In this document: positions 7,701 to 15,538 of the stretch, piece after piece
How the letters are laid out: the number at the start of each line of letters is the position of its first letter
Position numbering within the stretch: position 1 is the stretch's first letter
Assembly (NCBI GenBank): GCA_017441925.1
Contig: JAFRUE010000008.1
Location: 117,282-181,281 of the forward strand
Reading direction: 5' to 3'
Source: Bacillota bacterium
GTDB taxonomy: Bacteria > Bacillota > Clostridia > Lachnospirales > Bianqueaceae
DNA length: 64,000 nucleotides
Position numbers and translations under genes: made by a program
Notes under the pieces: generated by a model
Seen by the model: only the letters and a program-made list of their open reading frames with translations
Told to the model about the DNA's origin: nothing
Databases searched by the model: none

Positions 7701-8866
7701 GACATATCAAAAAGCTTTTGCTGATCAATATAATCCTGATAGTGACAACTTTTCTATCTGGCTGCTCGCGGAACAAAGGTATCGCGGCAGAATATGGGAC
7801 GCCATACCGGGCTTTCAGAGAGTATGCTGTAAATGATAAGGATCATTTGTATCAATTCCGAGAGCAGGGACGGGTCAATACACCCGGAGGAGGATTGCTG
7901 AGCTATGTGAATAAGGGATCGGGAGATTGGCAGATTCTGTGCTGGCGGCCCGGCTGCCTTCATGCTACAGAGGACTGTCCTGCTTATTATAATGCAGGAC
8001 ACCGTTTGTTGAACGCAACCTTGGACGGGCGGATCCGGGTTCTGGAATTCAAGAAGAAGGGGCATCAGCTTGTGATCTGGGAGGTCAACACCCATAAATC
8101 AACCAAAAACAGAATAGCGTCTTATGATCTGGATCAGCTGAGCGACGGGAAAGGGACAGAATACATTTCTACTTTGGATTTTTGTGAGTACCAGGGCATC
8201 CTGTATCTTATCTTCCCTTCAACATATATTGGCGAGAAGGGCTCCAGAATCACAACGACATGGCTTATCCGTATTAATCTGGAGACATTAGACACAGAGG
8301 AGAGCATCTGTCTTCAGGATATGCAGTTTCCGGAAAGCTTTCCCGTGATTCATAAGATCCTGCTTATTGAAGAGAATAAGCTTTATATTGTGCTGGCGGA
8401 CAGAGAGATCGGAGAAGAAGGAGCCCCCAGTCCGGAGCTGCGGCTTTATAGCTTTGATCTGGATACACGGACTTTAGAGGATACCGGATTCGCCCCGGAA
8501 GATGATGCTTTTTATTGTCTGATAGGGCACCAGGTATTCTACAGAGAACCTTTAGGGGACGGAATGTATTCCTTGATCAGAGAAGACCTGTATACAGGAG
8601 AGAAGCAGGCTATATTGGAGATGCCTGACGGAGCCATTTTTGCAAACGAAGAACAATACCTGGGATATGTCTCGATCACTTACCGGGAAGCAGGAGAAAC
8701 TATTCCCTATCCCTATATGATCGATCTGAATACCGCAGAAAAATACAAACTATGGGTACCGGGATCGAAGGTATACGTATCCTATGCCAACGAATATGCG
8801 GCTTATTATGAAATCTTGGAAAATCCGGCTACGTTTACGCTTGGAATCGAGAAGGTGTCGCCGTGA
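7697..8866 (+). CDS. Lipoprotein with the CX4CXHX4C beta-propeller-like domain (copy 2)
   Basis: A 389-residue lipoprotein with lipobox LSGC (Cys23). It shares with the M56 peptidase domain and the preceding lipoprotein the element C82-X4-C87-X-H89-X4-C94-PAYY, preceded by LLSYVNKGSGDW and followed by IRVLEF and HQLVIWEVNTH. It is closer to the peptidase domain than to copy 1: both have LL-Y--KGS-DW, HQLVIW and TTWLIRI/ITWLIRI. ATG 7697 overlaps the previous stop. The last codons overlap the GTG of the next gene. Function unknown; likely membrane-anchored on the outer face, next to the peptidase sensor. Confidence 0.82.
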   Translation: MRHIKKLLLINIILIVTTFLSGCSRNKGIAAEYGTPYRAFREYAVNDKDHLYQFREQGRVNTPGGGLLSYVNKGSGDWQILCWRPGCLHATEDCPAYYNAGHRLLNATLDGRIRVLEFKKKGHQLVIWEVNTHKSTKNRIASYDLDQLSDGKGTEYISTLDFCEYQGILYLIFPSTYIGEKGSRITTTWLIRINLETLDTEESICLQDMQFPESFPVIHKILLIEENKLYIVLADREIGEEGAPSPELRLYSFDLDTRTLEDTGFAPEDDAFYCLIGHQVFYREPLGDGMYSLIREDLYTGEKQAILEMPDGAIFANEEQYLGYVSITYREAGETIPYPYMIDLNTAEKYKLWVPGSKVYVSYANEYAAYYEILENPATFTLGIEKVSP

Positions 8867-9525
8867 GACCTGAATGGACAAAAAATACGATTATTGTTTC
8901 AATACTTATCTTAATCTTTATCAGTATTGGAAGCGGTTGTCAGCGACAGGAGGCATTATCAGATGGTCAGATTGCGGCGCTTCGTGAAACATATCCGGCA
9001 ACGGGACTGACAGGAAGCGAGTTTATGGACAAAATATCTCCTACCATGGAAGAGGCTAATAAAGTCGTTGAATTCTGGGCACAGGTAAAATGTGTTGGCG
9101 CTGCAGAGGATATCTATATAAGCAGTAATCCCGGGAACGATGATTCTGCAATTGCAGCTATTGAGAGCAAACTTGGAGCCGAGATACCAGCAGAACATCA
9201 TTTTATATGTTATGAAATGGAAATCATAGAGTGCTTTTCCGGGCCTAAAAAAGCGGGAGATAGATTCATTCTGATGGTAGAAGATTTTGATTTATCTGTT
9301 GCACCGGATTTTCTGAATGGGAAGACTTGGATCGTCGGAACCTATCATACACATCTTTCTTCATTGGCAGACCGTGAGGAACTGTATTTATTCTATTCTG
9401 ATCTGACGTTCTATGTAACAGAGGATAACTATGTTCTGTCTGTGTCAGGGTCGGAGAATAAAGCTGATTATTCGGGAATTACAATCCGCGAGTGGGAGGA
9501 ACGACTTAAGATAATACTAAAATGA
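8863..9525 (+). CDS. Lipoprotein of unknown function
   Basis: A 220-residue protein with hydrophobic segment 10-24 and lipobox GSGC (Cys26). The N-terminus MRPEWT is unusual for a signal peptide and is identical to that of the next protein. GTG 8863 overlaps the preceding stop (GTGA) and its own TGA overlaps the next ATG. The mature part contains a hydrophilic alpha/beta region with EEANKVVEFWAQV and a beta-rich C-terminus (KTWIVGTYHTH, LTFYVTEDNY). It lacks the CX4CXHX4C element. An 18-base direct repeat at its start and just past its end suggests insertion by recombination. No family recognised. Confidence 0.78.
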   Translation: MRPEWTKNTIIVSILILIFISIGSGCQRQEALSDGQIAALRETYPATGLTGSEFMDKISPTMEEANKVVEFWAQVKCVGAAEDIYISSNPGNDDSAIAAIESKLGAEIPAEHHFICYEMEIIECFSGPKKAGDRFILMVEDFDLSVAPDFLNGKTWIVGTYHTHLSSLADREELYLFYSDLTFYVTEDNYVLSVSGSENKADYSGITIREWEERLKIILK

Positions 9526-11534
9526 GACCTGAATGGACAAGAATTCTGGGTAGTCGCAAACTCTGGATCATCTGGCTGGTGATACTGGCTGTGGTTTTCA
9601 GCTTTGCAAAAATACAGCTGGACACTGCGACAGATCCGGATGATGCAGAAACAGCAGCCCTGGAATATCAACAGTATCTGGATGCATACCCGTCCTACTT
9701 GGACGAAGTCAGACAAAGAGCGGACGAGATCCAGAGCAATCCGCTCTTTGCTGAGCCGGGATCGATTTCTTATCTGATCGCCGGACGGACAAGAGAAGAC
9801 TATGCCCGGATCGATCCGGACTTATTGGAAGCAGTACCGATCACATCCTGGAATATTCTCTTCGGGCAGGGAATAGAAGAAGCGGCATTACTGATCATCT
9901 GTTTTACAGTGGTTTTTCTGATCACAGACAAGCAGAAGAGCCGCAAATCCCTACTGATGGCATATTCCGGAGGCAGATTACCGTATGCGCTGCAGCATCT
10001 TGTAGTTCTGCTGTGCACGGCAGTAATCAGTGTGGTATCCGTATATGGCTGCAAAACACTCGTCGCAGTAATATGGGGAGGCGGCTTCCTGCAAGGATCG
10101 GCTCCGGTACAATCCGTCCCGATGTTTAGAGAATGCACGCTGGCCATCAGTCTGGATCAGATGGCGGTACTCTTTCTATGCGCAAAAGCCTTGGCAATGT
10201 TTTTGCTTGGGATTATCCTCTGGATTGTTTTTACCGCGAGCTCACACTGGCTGTTCAGTATTGCGGTCCTGGGGATTCTGTTCGGGACGGAATACCTGCT
10301 GTATCGGAATATCGGAACGATCAGCTCGCTGGCATTGTTCCGGCAAGCGAATCTGATGCAATGCTTTCGGACGCAGGATGTTTTTACCCGATCGGACTAT
10401 CTAGTCTTCGGACAGAAGATCGTATCCGTTCGTGGCTTCCTGCTGGTTCTGACGCCTGTGCTTATAGCGGCACTTGCGGTTGTGGGCCTTGTCTGCGACT
10501 GCCGCAGACCGGGACTCCGGACACCCAGAATTCTCCGGTGGCTGGACAAGGTACAGCAGAGGATACAACGGGCGAGTACTGTCCCGGGTCTGTTCCGAAA
10601 CGAATTGCGCAAAGGATTATGGGTGCAAAGTGGAATCTGGATCCTGATAGCGCTGGTCCTGGCACGGATTTTCTGGTACGATCCGGTGCGGCTCATTCCG
10701 CTGAATACTTCTGAATTCGCGTTGGAAAGCTTATATAAGCAGCTGGAGGGCCCGGTCACAGAGGATAAAATTACGTATCTGCAGGACAGCCTTGACAAAG
10801 CAGAGGCCGAGATCCTGGAGTATATGAGCTCCGTGGACGCGGGCGGGGACAGTACAAAGCTCCTTGAGCTGGAGGAAAAGGCCGGAGTGATCCGGACGGT
10901 ACTGACGGAGGCGGAGGAGAAGCTTGCCCGCCAGGGGGAGACTGGGATTACCGCCTATCTGCTGCCGCAAAATGATTACCGTAAGCTGCTCGATCCGCTT
11001 GTTAACGCGTTCTTCGCGGGGCAGGAGAGCTTGCTGGCGCTCGGGGTCCTGATCCTGTGTCTTGCCTGGGTTGGAGCATATGAGCAGAACCAGAACATGA
11101 ACGGACTCTTCCGGAGCTACGGGGCTGACAGGAAGGTATTAAGGGCTAAGATCCTGTACATCCTGCTGATCGCTTTCCTGACTTGGACGGCAGTCTATCT
11201 CCGTCAGCTGCCGGGCAGGGAATATCCGCTGCCTGAAGCACCGGTACAGAATCTGAATTTCATGAAAGAATGGGGCTTAAGGGTTTCGATACGGGGATGG
11301 CTGATCCTATTGTATCTATATCGGTTGATCATCCTGTGCTTAACCGGCCTGCTGATCGGAGGGATTTCATCCAGATGCCAGAATACGCTGTGGGCTTTTC
11401 TCCTGGCAGCGGTCCTGCTCCTCGTACCGGGTGTGCTGCAGCTTGCAGGCATGATATCCTGCCGATTCCCGACAGCAATGAGCATTCTTGACGGCAACCT
11501 TGCTTTTCTATCCGGAGGTATCCCATGGAACTGA
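9522..11534 (+). CDS. ABC transporter membrane protein
   Basis: A 670-residue polytopic protein. One N-terminal helix (about 13-28) precedes an extracellular stretch (30-105); a cluster of helices follows at about 110-330, then another helix near 370 and a helical hydrophilic segment (about 405-490, LQDSLDKAEAEILEYM, LEELEEKAGVIRTVL), and a second set of helices to the end. This two-block layout with a large central extracellular loop resembles ABC-2/BcrB-like or FtsX-like exporters found beside BlaRI-like pairs. ATG 9522 overlaps the upstream stop, and the 3' end overlaps the ATPase start by 10 bases, so the two subunits are coupled. Substrate unknown; a peptide antibiotic or lipid-linked molecule is plausible. 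Confidence 0.82.
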   Translation: MRPEWTRILGSRKLWIIWLVILAVVFSFAKIQLDTATDPDDAETAALEYQQYLDAYPSYLDEVRQRADEIQSNPLFAEPGSISYLIAGRTREDYARIDPDLLEAVPITSWNILFGQGIEEAALLIICFTVVFLITDKQKSRKSLLMAYSGGRLPYALQHLVVLLCTAVISVVSVYGCKTLVAVIWGGGFLQGSAPVQSVPMFRECTLAISLDQMAVLFLCAKALAMFLLGIILWIVFTASSHWLFSIAVLGILFGTEYLLYRNIGTISSLALFRQANLMQCFRTQDVFTRSDYLVFGQKIVSVRGFLLVLTPVLIAALAVVGLVCDCRRPGLRTPRILRWLDKVQQRIQRASTVPGLFRNELRKGLWVQSGIWILIALVLARIFWYDPVRLIPLNTSEFALESLYKQLEGPVTEDKITYLQDSLDKAEAEILEYMSSVDAGGDSTKLLELEEKAGVIRTVLTEAEEKLARQGETGITAYLLPQNDYRKLLDPLVNAFFAGQESLLALGVLILCLAWVGAYEQNQNMNGLFRSYGADRKVLRAKILYILLIAFLTWTAVYLRQLPGREYPLPEAPVQNLNFMKEWGLRVSIRGWLILLYLYRLIILCLTGLLIGGISSRCQNTLWAFLLAAVLLLVPGVLQLAGMISCRFPTAMSILDGNLAFLSGGIPWN

Positions 11535-12391
11535 GTTTTAAGGATTTGACCAAATATTACGGCAATCTGTGCGCACTGGACAATTTTACAGTGGATATGC
11601 GGCCAGGTATCTATGGCCTGCTGGGCCCGAACGGCGCGGGTAAGAGCACGCTAATGAAGCTGATGACGGATCTGATTCCGAGAAGTTCCGGATCGATCCT
11701 GTATGACGGAGAGGAGATCCTGACCCTGGGAAGGCGATTCCGTCATAAACTTGGCTACATGCCGCAAAATACTGGTTTCTATGAAGATTATACGTCCAGA
11801 CAGTATCTGCAGTATATCGGCAGTGTGAAGGAACTGGACCGGCATCGCGTGACAGAGCAGATTCCGGAGCTTTTGCAGACATTGAATCTGTCCCCGCAGG
11901 CAGACCGGAAGATTAAAAAACTGTCCGGCGGCATGCGGCAGCGGGTGATGCTGGCGCAGGCGATGCTGGGGAGCCCGGAGATCCTGATCCTGGATGAACC
12001 GACAGCCGGACTTGATCCGGAGGAACGGATCAATATCCGCAATCACCTTTTTGAAACGGCGGAGAATAAAATTGTCCTGATGGCAACGCATATTGTCAGT
12101 GATCTGGAGAGTATTGCGGACTATATTCTGATCCTTTCTCATGGCAGGCTGATTCAGCAAGGGACACCGGCTGCACTGATCGACGGATTACAGGGAAAGG
12201 TATGGGAGCGGATCTGCGAGCCATCTGAGCTGCCCGAATTGCAGAAGCAATACGAGGTGAGCCGTATCGAGACAACGGCGGAAGGGATTCTGGCACGTTT
12301 TGTCGGGGACAGACATCCGGAGGATGCCGTTACAGTAAAGAACAGGATATCACTGGAGGATGTGTATCTGTTTTACAACGGAGTTTTATAA
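11525..12391 (+). CDS. ABC transporter ATP-binding protein
   Basis: A 288-residue ABC ATPase. Walker A is GPNGAGKST (about 33-41), the signature is LSGGMRQR, Walker B is ILILDEP followed by TAGLDPEER, and the switch histidine is in MATHIVSD. The domain fills residues 1-215; the remaining 70 residues form the C-terminal extension typical of BcrA/CcmA-type exporter ATPases. It starts inside the permease gene (10-base overlap) after the RBS GGAGG and is the last gene before the terminator at 12423. It energises the permease encoded at 9522. With the BlaI-like repressor and sensor peptidase it is likely an inducible envelope-defence or export module. Confidence 0.93.
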   Translation: MELSFKDLTKYYGNLCALDNFTVDMRPGIYGLLGPNGAGKSTLMKLMTDLIPRSSGSILYDGEEILTLGRRFRHKLGYMPQNTGFYEDYTSRQYLQYIGSVKELDRHRVTEQIPELLQTLNLSPQADRKIKKLSGGMRQRVMLAQAMLGSPEILILDEPTAGLDPEERINIRNHLFETAENKIVLMATHIVSDLESIADYILILSHGRLIQQGTPAALIDGLQGKVWERICEPSELPELQKQYEVSRIETTAEGILARFVGDRHPEDAVTVKNRISLEDVYLFYNGVL

Positions 12392-12422
12392 TATCGGAAA
12401 AAAAGTATGCAAGGTGTGAAAT

Positions 12423-12452
12423 GGCCTGCGGGATTACCTGCGGGCCGTTTTT
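12423..12452 (+). terminator. Rho-independent terminator of the BlaRI-like/ABC operon
   Basis: 10-bp GC-rich stem with two G-T pairs (12423-12432 with 12437-12446), ATTA loop, then GTTTTTG. Confidence 0.88.
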
Positions 12453-12493
12453 GTTGCGGCAGTAGGCGGCTGCCGATCTTTTTTTCTGAACAC

Positions 12494-12522
12494 TTGCATT
12501 TCTGTGGGGGCTATGTTACAAT
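12494..12522 (+). promoter_or_regulatory. Promoter of rhaB-deoR
   Basis: TTGCAT (12494-12499), 17-base spacer, TACAAT (12517-12522), about 44 bases before the start codon of rhamnulokinase. Confidence 0.8.
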
Positions 12523-12547
12523 CAAATCAACATAAAACAAATCAAAA
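12523..12547 (+). promoter_or_regulatory. Candidate DeoR-type operator repeats
   Basis: Directly repeated CAAATCAACA (12523-12532) and CAAATCAAAA (12538-12547), 15 bases apart, immediately after the -10. The same AAAACAAA core (12534-12541) follows the -10 of the BMC operon promoter (15454-15461). Adenine-rich repeats at this position suit the DeoR repressor encoded downstream. Inference. Confidence 0.4.
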
Positions 12548-12565
12548 CAACATGGAGGCGTGATG

Positions 12566-13987
12566 ATGAAACAACATGGTGCATATCTCGCGTTTGATTT
12601 TGGAGCTTCGTCCGGCAGACTGATGCTGGCCCGGGTAGAGGAGGGTAAGATCGCTCTCGAGGAGATCCACCGCTTCCCCAACGAGCCGGTCTGGATGAAC
12701 GGACATTTTTACTGGGATTTTCCGAGGCTTTTCCATGAGATGAAGCAGGGCCTCAAGAAAGCCGCGCGTATGGACGTGCAGGCGGAGGCGATCGGCATCG
12801 ACACCTGGGGCGTGGATTACGGTTATATCGATCATAACGGACAGCTGCTGTCCAACCCGGTCTGCTACCGCGATCCGAAGAACGCGAAAGCCCTGAAGGA
12901 AGTCTGTGAGGCCTGGGATTTTGAGGAGATATACAAGATCGCGGGCATTCAGAACCTGGATTTCAATACGATGTATCAGCTCTATTATGATAAAAAGTAC
13001 CGGCCCTATGTCGTCGAAAATGCCGAGAACGTCCTGTTTATGCCGGATCTGTTCGCGTATTTCCTGACAGGGGAGAAAGTCTGCGAGTATTCGATTGCTT
13101 CTACGGGCATGCTGCTTGACGCGAAGAAAAGAGACTTCTCCGAGAAGATTCTGGACTTCATCGGCATCCCGCGCAGCCTTTTTGCACCGATGGTACAGCC
13201 GGGGACAGTTATCGGGACGCTGACCGACGCGGTCTGCGAGGAGACGGGCATGCCTAAGATTCCGGTCATCGCGGTCGGATCCCATGATACGGCTTCTGCG
13301 GTCTGCGGAACGCCTCTGGCCGGCGAGGACAGCATCTTCCTGTCAAGCGGCACCTGGGCTCTGATCGGCATGGAACTGCCCCAGCCCGTTATCACCGAGG
13401 ATTCCTACAAGAGCAATTTCACGAATGAAGGCGGCGTGGAGGGCACGATCCGTTTCCTGAAGAACATTACAGGCCTCTGGATCAACCAGCAGCTTAAGAA
13501 AAAATGGAACGAGACCGATCCGGCCCTTGGGTATCCGGAGATCATCGCGGCTGCCCGGGCTGCGGAGAAACAGGACTATACGATCGATCCGGACGAGGAT
13601 GTTTTCACCGCTCCGCTCAATATGGTGACGGCGGTGCAGGATTATTGCGAGGCCCATGGACAGGGCAGACCCGAGACGATCGGAGAGATCGCGGTCGCGG
13701 CCTATAACGGACTGTCCCGCAAGATCGGCGTCCACGCGCGCAATCTGGAGAAGCTGACGGGCCGCACGGCGACGGATATCCACATGGTCGGCGGCGGCAT
13801 CCAGGACGCTTTCCTCTGCGAGAAGATCGCCAAGGAGAGCGGGATCAAGCTTGTGACCGGACCGGTGGAAGCCGCGGTCTGCGGATCCGTGCTGATGCAG
13901 ATGAAGGGGCTCGGACGTCTGGACAGCCTAAAGGACGGCAGGAACATGATTGCCGCGTCCTTCCCGATGGGTGAGTATCAGCCGTAA
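12566..13987 (+). CDS. rhaB: Rhamnulokinase (FGGY family)
   Basis: A 473-residue sugar kinase phosphorylating L-rhamnulose to L-rhamnulose 1-phosphate. The N-terminal phosphate-binding motif LAFDFGASSGRLMLA and the following FPNEPV--NGHFYWDF are typical of RhaB and unlike FucK. IDTWGVDYG holds the catalytic base aspartate of FGGY kinases, GSHDTASAV the ADP-site start of domain II, and HMVGGGIQ a conserved adenosine-binding motif. GTG 12560, ATG 12563 and ATG 12566 are in frame; 12566 is chosen because it is 7 bases after GGAGG. It forms an operon with the DeoR regulator and supplies the substrate of the aldolase in the BMC operon. No rhamnose isomerase or transporter gene is in the window. 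Confidence 0.9.
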   Translation: MKQHGAYLAFDFGASSGRLMLARVEEGKIALEEIHRFPNEPVWMNGHFYWDFPRLFHEMKQGLKKAARMDVQAEAIGIDTWGVDYGYIDHNGQLLSNPVCYRDPKNAKALKEVCEAWDFEEIYKIAGIQNLDFNTMYQLYYDKKYRPYVVENAENVLFMPDLFAYFLTGEKVCEYSIASTGMLLDAKKRDFSEKILDFIGIPRSLFAPMVQPGTVIGTLTDAVCEETGMPKIPVIAVGSHDTASAVCGTPLAGEDSIFLSSGTWALIGMELPQPVITEDSYKSNFTNEGGVEGTIRFLKNITGLWINQQLKKKWNETDPALGYPEIIAAARAAEKQDYTIDPDEDVFTAPLNMVTAVQDYCEAHGQGRPETIGEIAVAAYNGLSRKIGVHARNLEKLTGRTATDIHMVGGGIQDAFLCEKIAKESGIKLVTGPVEAAVCGSVLMQMKGLGRLDSLKDGRNMIAASFPMGEYQP

Positions 13988-14066
13988 GAGGATAACGGTT
14001 ATTCGGACAGTTGCGCGGACTGCCTGCGGGCGGCCGCGGGCAGCTTATAAGCAGGAGGGCTGACAG

Positions 14067-14837
14067 ATGGAAATGCTGGCGATGGACCGCCGTAACCTGA
14101 TCCTGGAGCGTATCCAGAAGGATACGAGCGTACGGGTCGGGGATCTGGCGAAAGAATACAATGTTACCGAGGAGACGATCCGCCGGGATCTCGAGAAGCT
14201 CGAAAAAGACGGTCTGGTGACGCGGACCTACGGCGGAGCGGTCCTCACGCAGACGAGCGGGACGTATGACTTCTCGTTCCGCGTCCGCGAGACGCAGAAT
14301 GTCGAGGGTAAGCGCAGGATCGCGCTGAAAGTTGCTGAGATGATCGAGGACGGGGACACTTTAATGGTTGATTCAAGCACAACAGCCATGTTCGCGGTCC
14401 GTGAGCTGAAAAACAGATCCAGCATCACGATGATCACAAACTCGGTCAGAATCCCACAGGAGGTCGCCTTCCAGGAAAACATGAACATCATTGTGACCGG
14501 AGGAACACTCCGGCCAGGCATCATGTCGCTTGTGGGCAATGTGACGGAGGACGCGCTCAAGCATTATTACGTCAATGTCGCGATCCTCGGCTGCAAGGCG
14601 ATGGATCTGGCGGAGGGCACCTTTGAACCGCACGAGCAGGAGGCTGTGATCAAGCGCAAAATGTGCGAAAACGCGCGTCAGGTGATCGTTGTGGCCGATC
14701 ACACCAAGTTCGGTAAGCGGTCCTTTGTGCGGACGCTGTCGCTTGCGGACATCGACGTTCTGGTGACGGATGAACAGCTGCCGGAGCAGGTCGAACGGAC
14801 ACTCGCGAACGCCGGCGTGAAACTGGTCTACGCCTAA
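14067..14837 (+). CDS. DeoR-family transcriptional repressor
   Basis: A 256-residue DeoR/GlpR-type regulator. The N-terminal helix-turn-helix is VRVGDLAKEYNVTEETIRRDLEKLEKDGLVTRTYGGA (residues 21-57 approximately), and the C-terminal sugar-phosphate-binding DeoRC domain follows, with DSSTTAMF, ITNSVRI, TGGTLRPG and VVADHTKFG. It lies 79 bases after rhaB with GGAGGG 7 bases before ATG 14067. In this family the effector is usually a phosphorylated sugar, so rhamnulose 1-phosphate or DHAP is a reasonable guess. Likely targets are the rhaB promoter and the BMC promoter at 15419, which share an A-rich core after the -10. Confidence 0.92.
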   Translation: MEMLAMDRRNLILERIQKDTSVRVGDLAKEYNVTEETIRRDLEKLEKDGLVTRTYGGAVLTQTSGTYDFSFRVRETQNVEGKRRIALKVAEMIEDGDTLMVDSSTTAMFAVRELKNRSSITMITNSVRIPQEVAFQENMNIIVTGGTLRPGIMSLVGNVTEDALKHYYVNVAILGCKAMDLAEGTFEPHEQEAVIKRKMCENARQVIVVADHTKFGKRSFVRTLSLADIDVLVTDEQLPEQVERTLANAGVKLVYA

Positions 14838-14860
14838 GGAGTGAACCGGACAGGATAAGA

Positions 14861-14897
14861 GACCGTGGAAAGCGAAGGCTTTTCACGGTCCTTTTTT
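14861..14897 (+). terminator. Rho-independent terminator of rhaB-deoR
   Basis: 13-bp stem (14861-14873 with 14878-14890), GAAG loop, then CTTTTTT. It separates rhaB-deoR from the BMC operon. Confidence 0.92.
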
Positions 14898-15418
14898 GGG
14901 CTGGTCGACCGGCTGGTCGCTGTGTCGACCGGCCGTTGTGTCGTTATGTCATTATGTCGTCGTGCAGAACTGTCCCTTCTGGACTGAAGCAGAAAAAGTC
15001 GTGTTAATCTTGAGCTTTTCTGCTTTTTGTGTTCGTTTCATCGGCAAGAACTCCATTTGTTGAGGATATTACTGACAGAAAGGGGCTTAAGTTCACTATG
15101 AAGCACGAAAGTCTGACTTTTAGTTTGCTTTTGCATTCATAATCTGAGTGCCAAATACGCCTTCAGGCAGAAAAAACAGTGAAATCTGTTGGATTTTCTG
15201 CTAATTGGCTTCCGGCGAAATTTCGGGGACGGATCTCCCGGACCGAGGGACAGATCTCCACAGCCCAACGGAGAGGGTGGAGGCAGTTTGGCTCCGTTGC
15301 TCCTCTGTCAAAGTATATCCGATTCATCAGAAATCAAACGAAAACAACACGAGCCTTTGCCGGCGGAAAAACAGGACGGAGAAATTGCAAAAAGCCTTGT
15401 GTTTTCTCTGAAAAATCC
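14898..15418 (+). other. 520-base non-coding region upstream of the BMC promoter, with hairpins and repeats
   Basis: No credible gene. It holds a degenerate short repeat around 14902-14960 (GGTCGACCGG, TGTGTCGACCGG, then TTGTGTCG, TTATGTCA, TTATGTCG), a hairpin AAGCAGAAAA/TTTTCTGCTT (14987-14996 with 15016-15025) followed by T, a second hairpin GCAGAAAA/TTTTCTGC (15167-15174 with 15194-15201), and direct repeats at 15226-15259. No cobalamin riboswitch core is recognised. Confidence 0.5.
15226..15259 (+). repeat. Two 13-base direct repeats with 21-base period
   Basis: GGGACGGATCTCC (15226-15238) and GGGACAGATCTCC (15247-15259), 12 of 13 identical, same face of the helix. Possible binding site for an unidentified regulator about 160 bases upstream of the BMC -35. 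Confidence 0.5.
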
Positions 15419-15447
15419 TTGACAAGGCTGCGGCTTTTTGATATGAT
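15419..15447 (+). promoter_or_regulatory. Promoter of the BMC operon
   Basis: TTGACA (15419-15424), 17-base spacer, TATGAT (15442-15447), about 90 bases before the aldolase start. The -35 lies in the right arm of the dyad AGCCTTGT/ACAAGGCT (about 15393-15429). The A-rich CAAAACAAAGAAAA follows the -10. Confidence 0.85.
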
Positions 15448-15538
15448 GAACCCAAAACAAAGAAAATCCCACGGAAACGGACAGAAACAGACAGATTAAG
15501 CGTTGGATTTCCTTAATTCACATCAGGAGGTTCTTTTG

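Noticed and set aside
14898..15418. Cobalamin riboswitch upstream of the BMC operon
   Set aside because: PduO made it worth looking for, but no B12-box-like GCCACTG core or usual leader arrangement is seen.
15179..15499. 106-codon frame in the gap before the BMC operon
   Set aside because: It overlaps the BMC promoter and the hairpins, has no RBS and no plausible protein composition.
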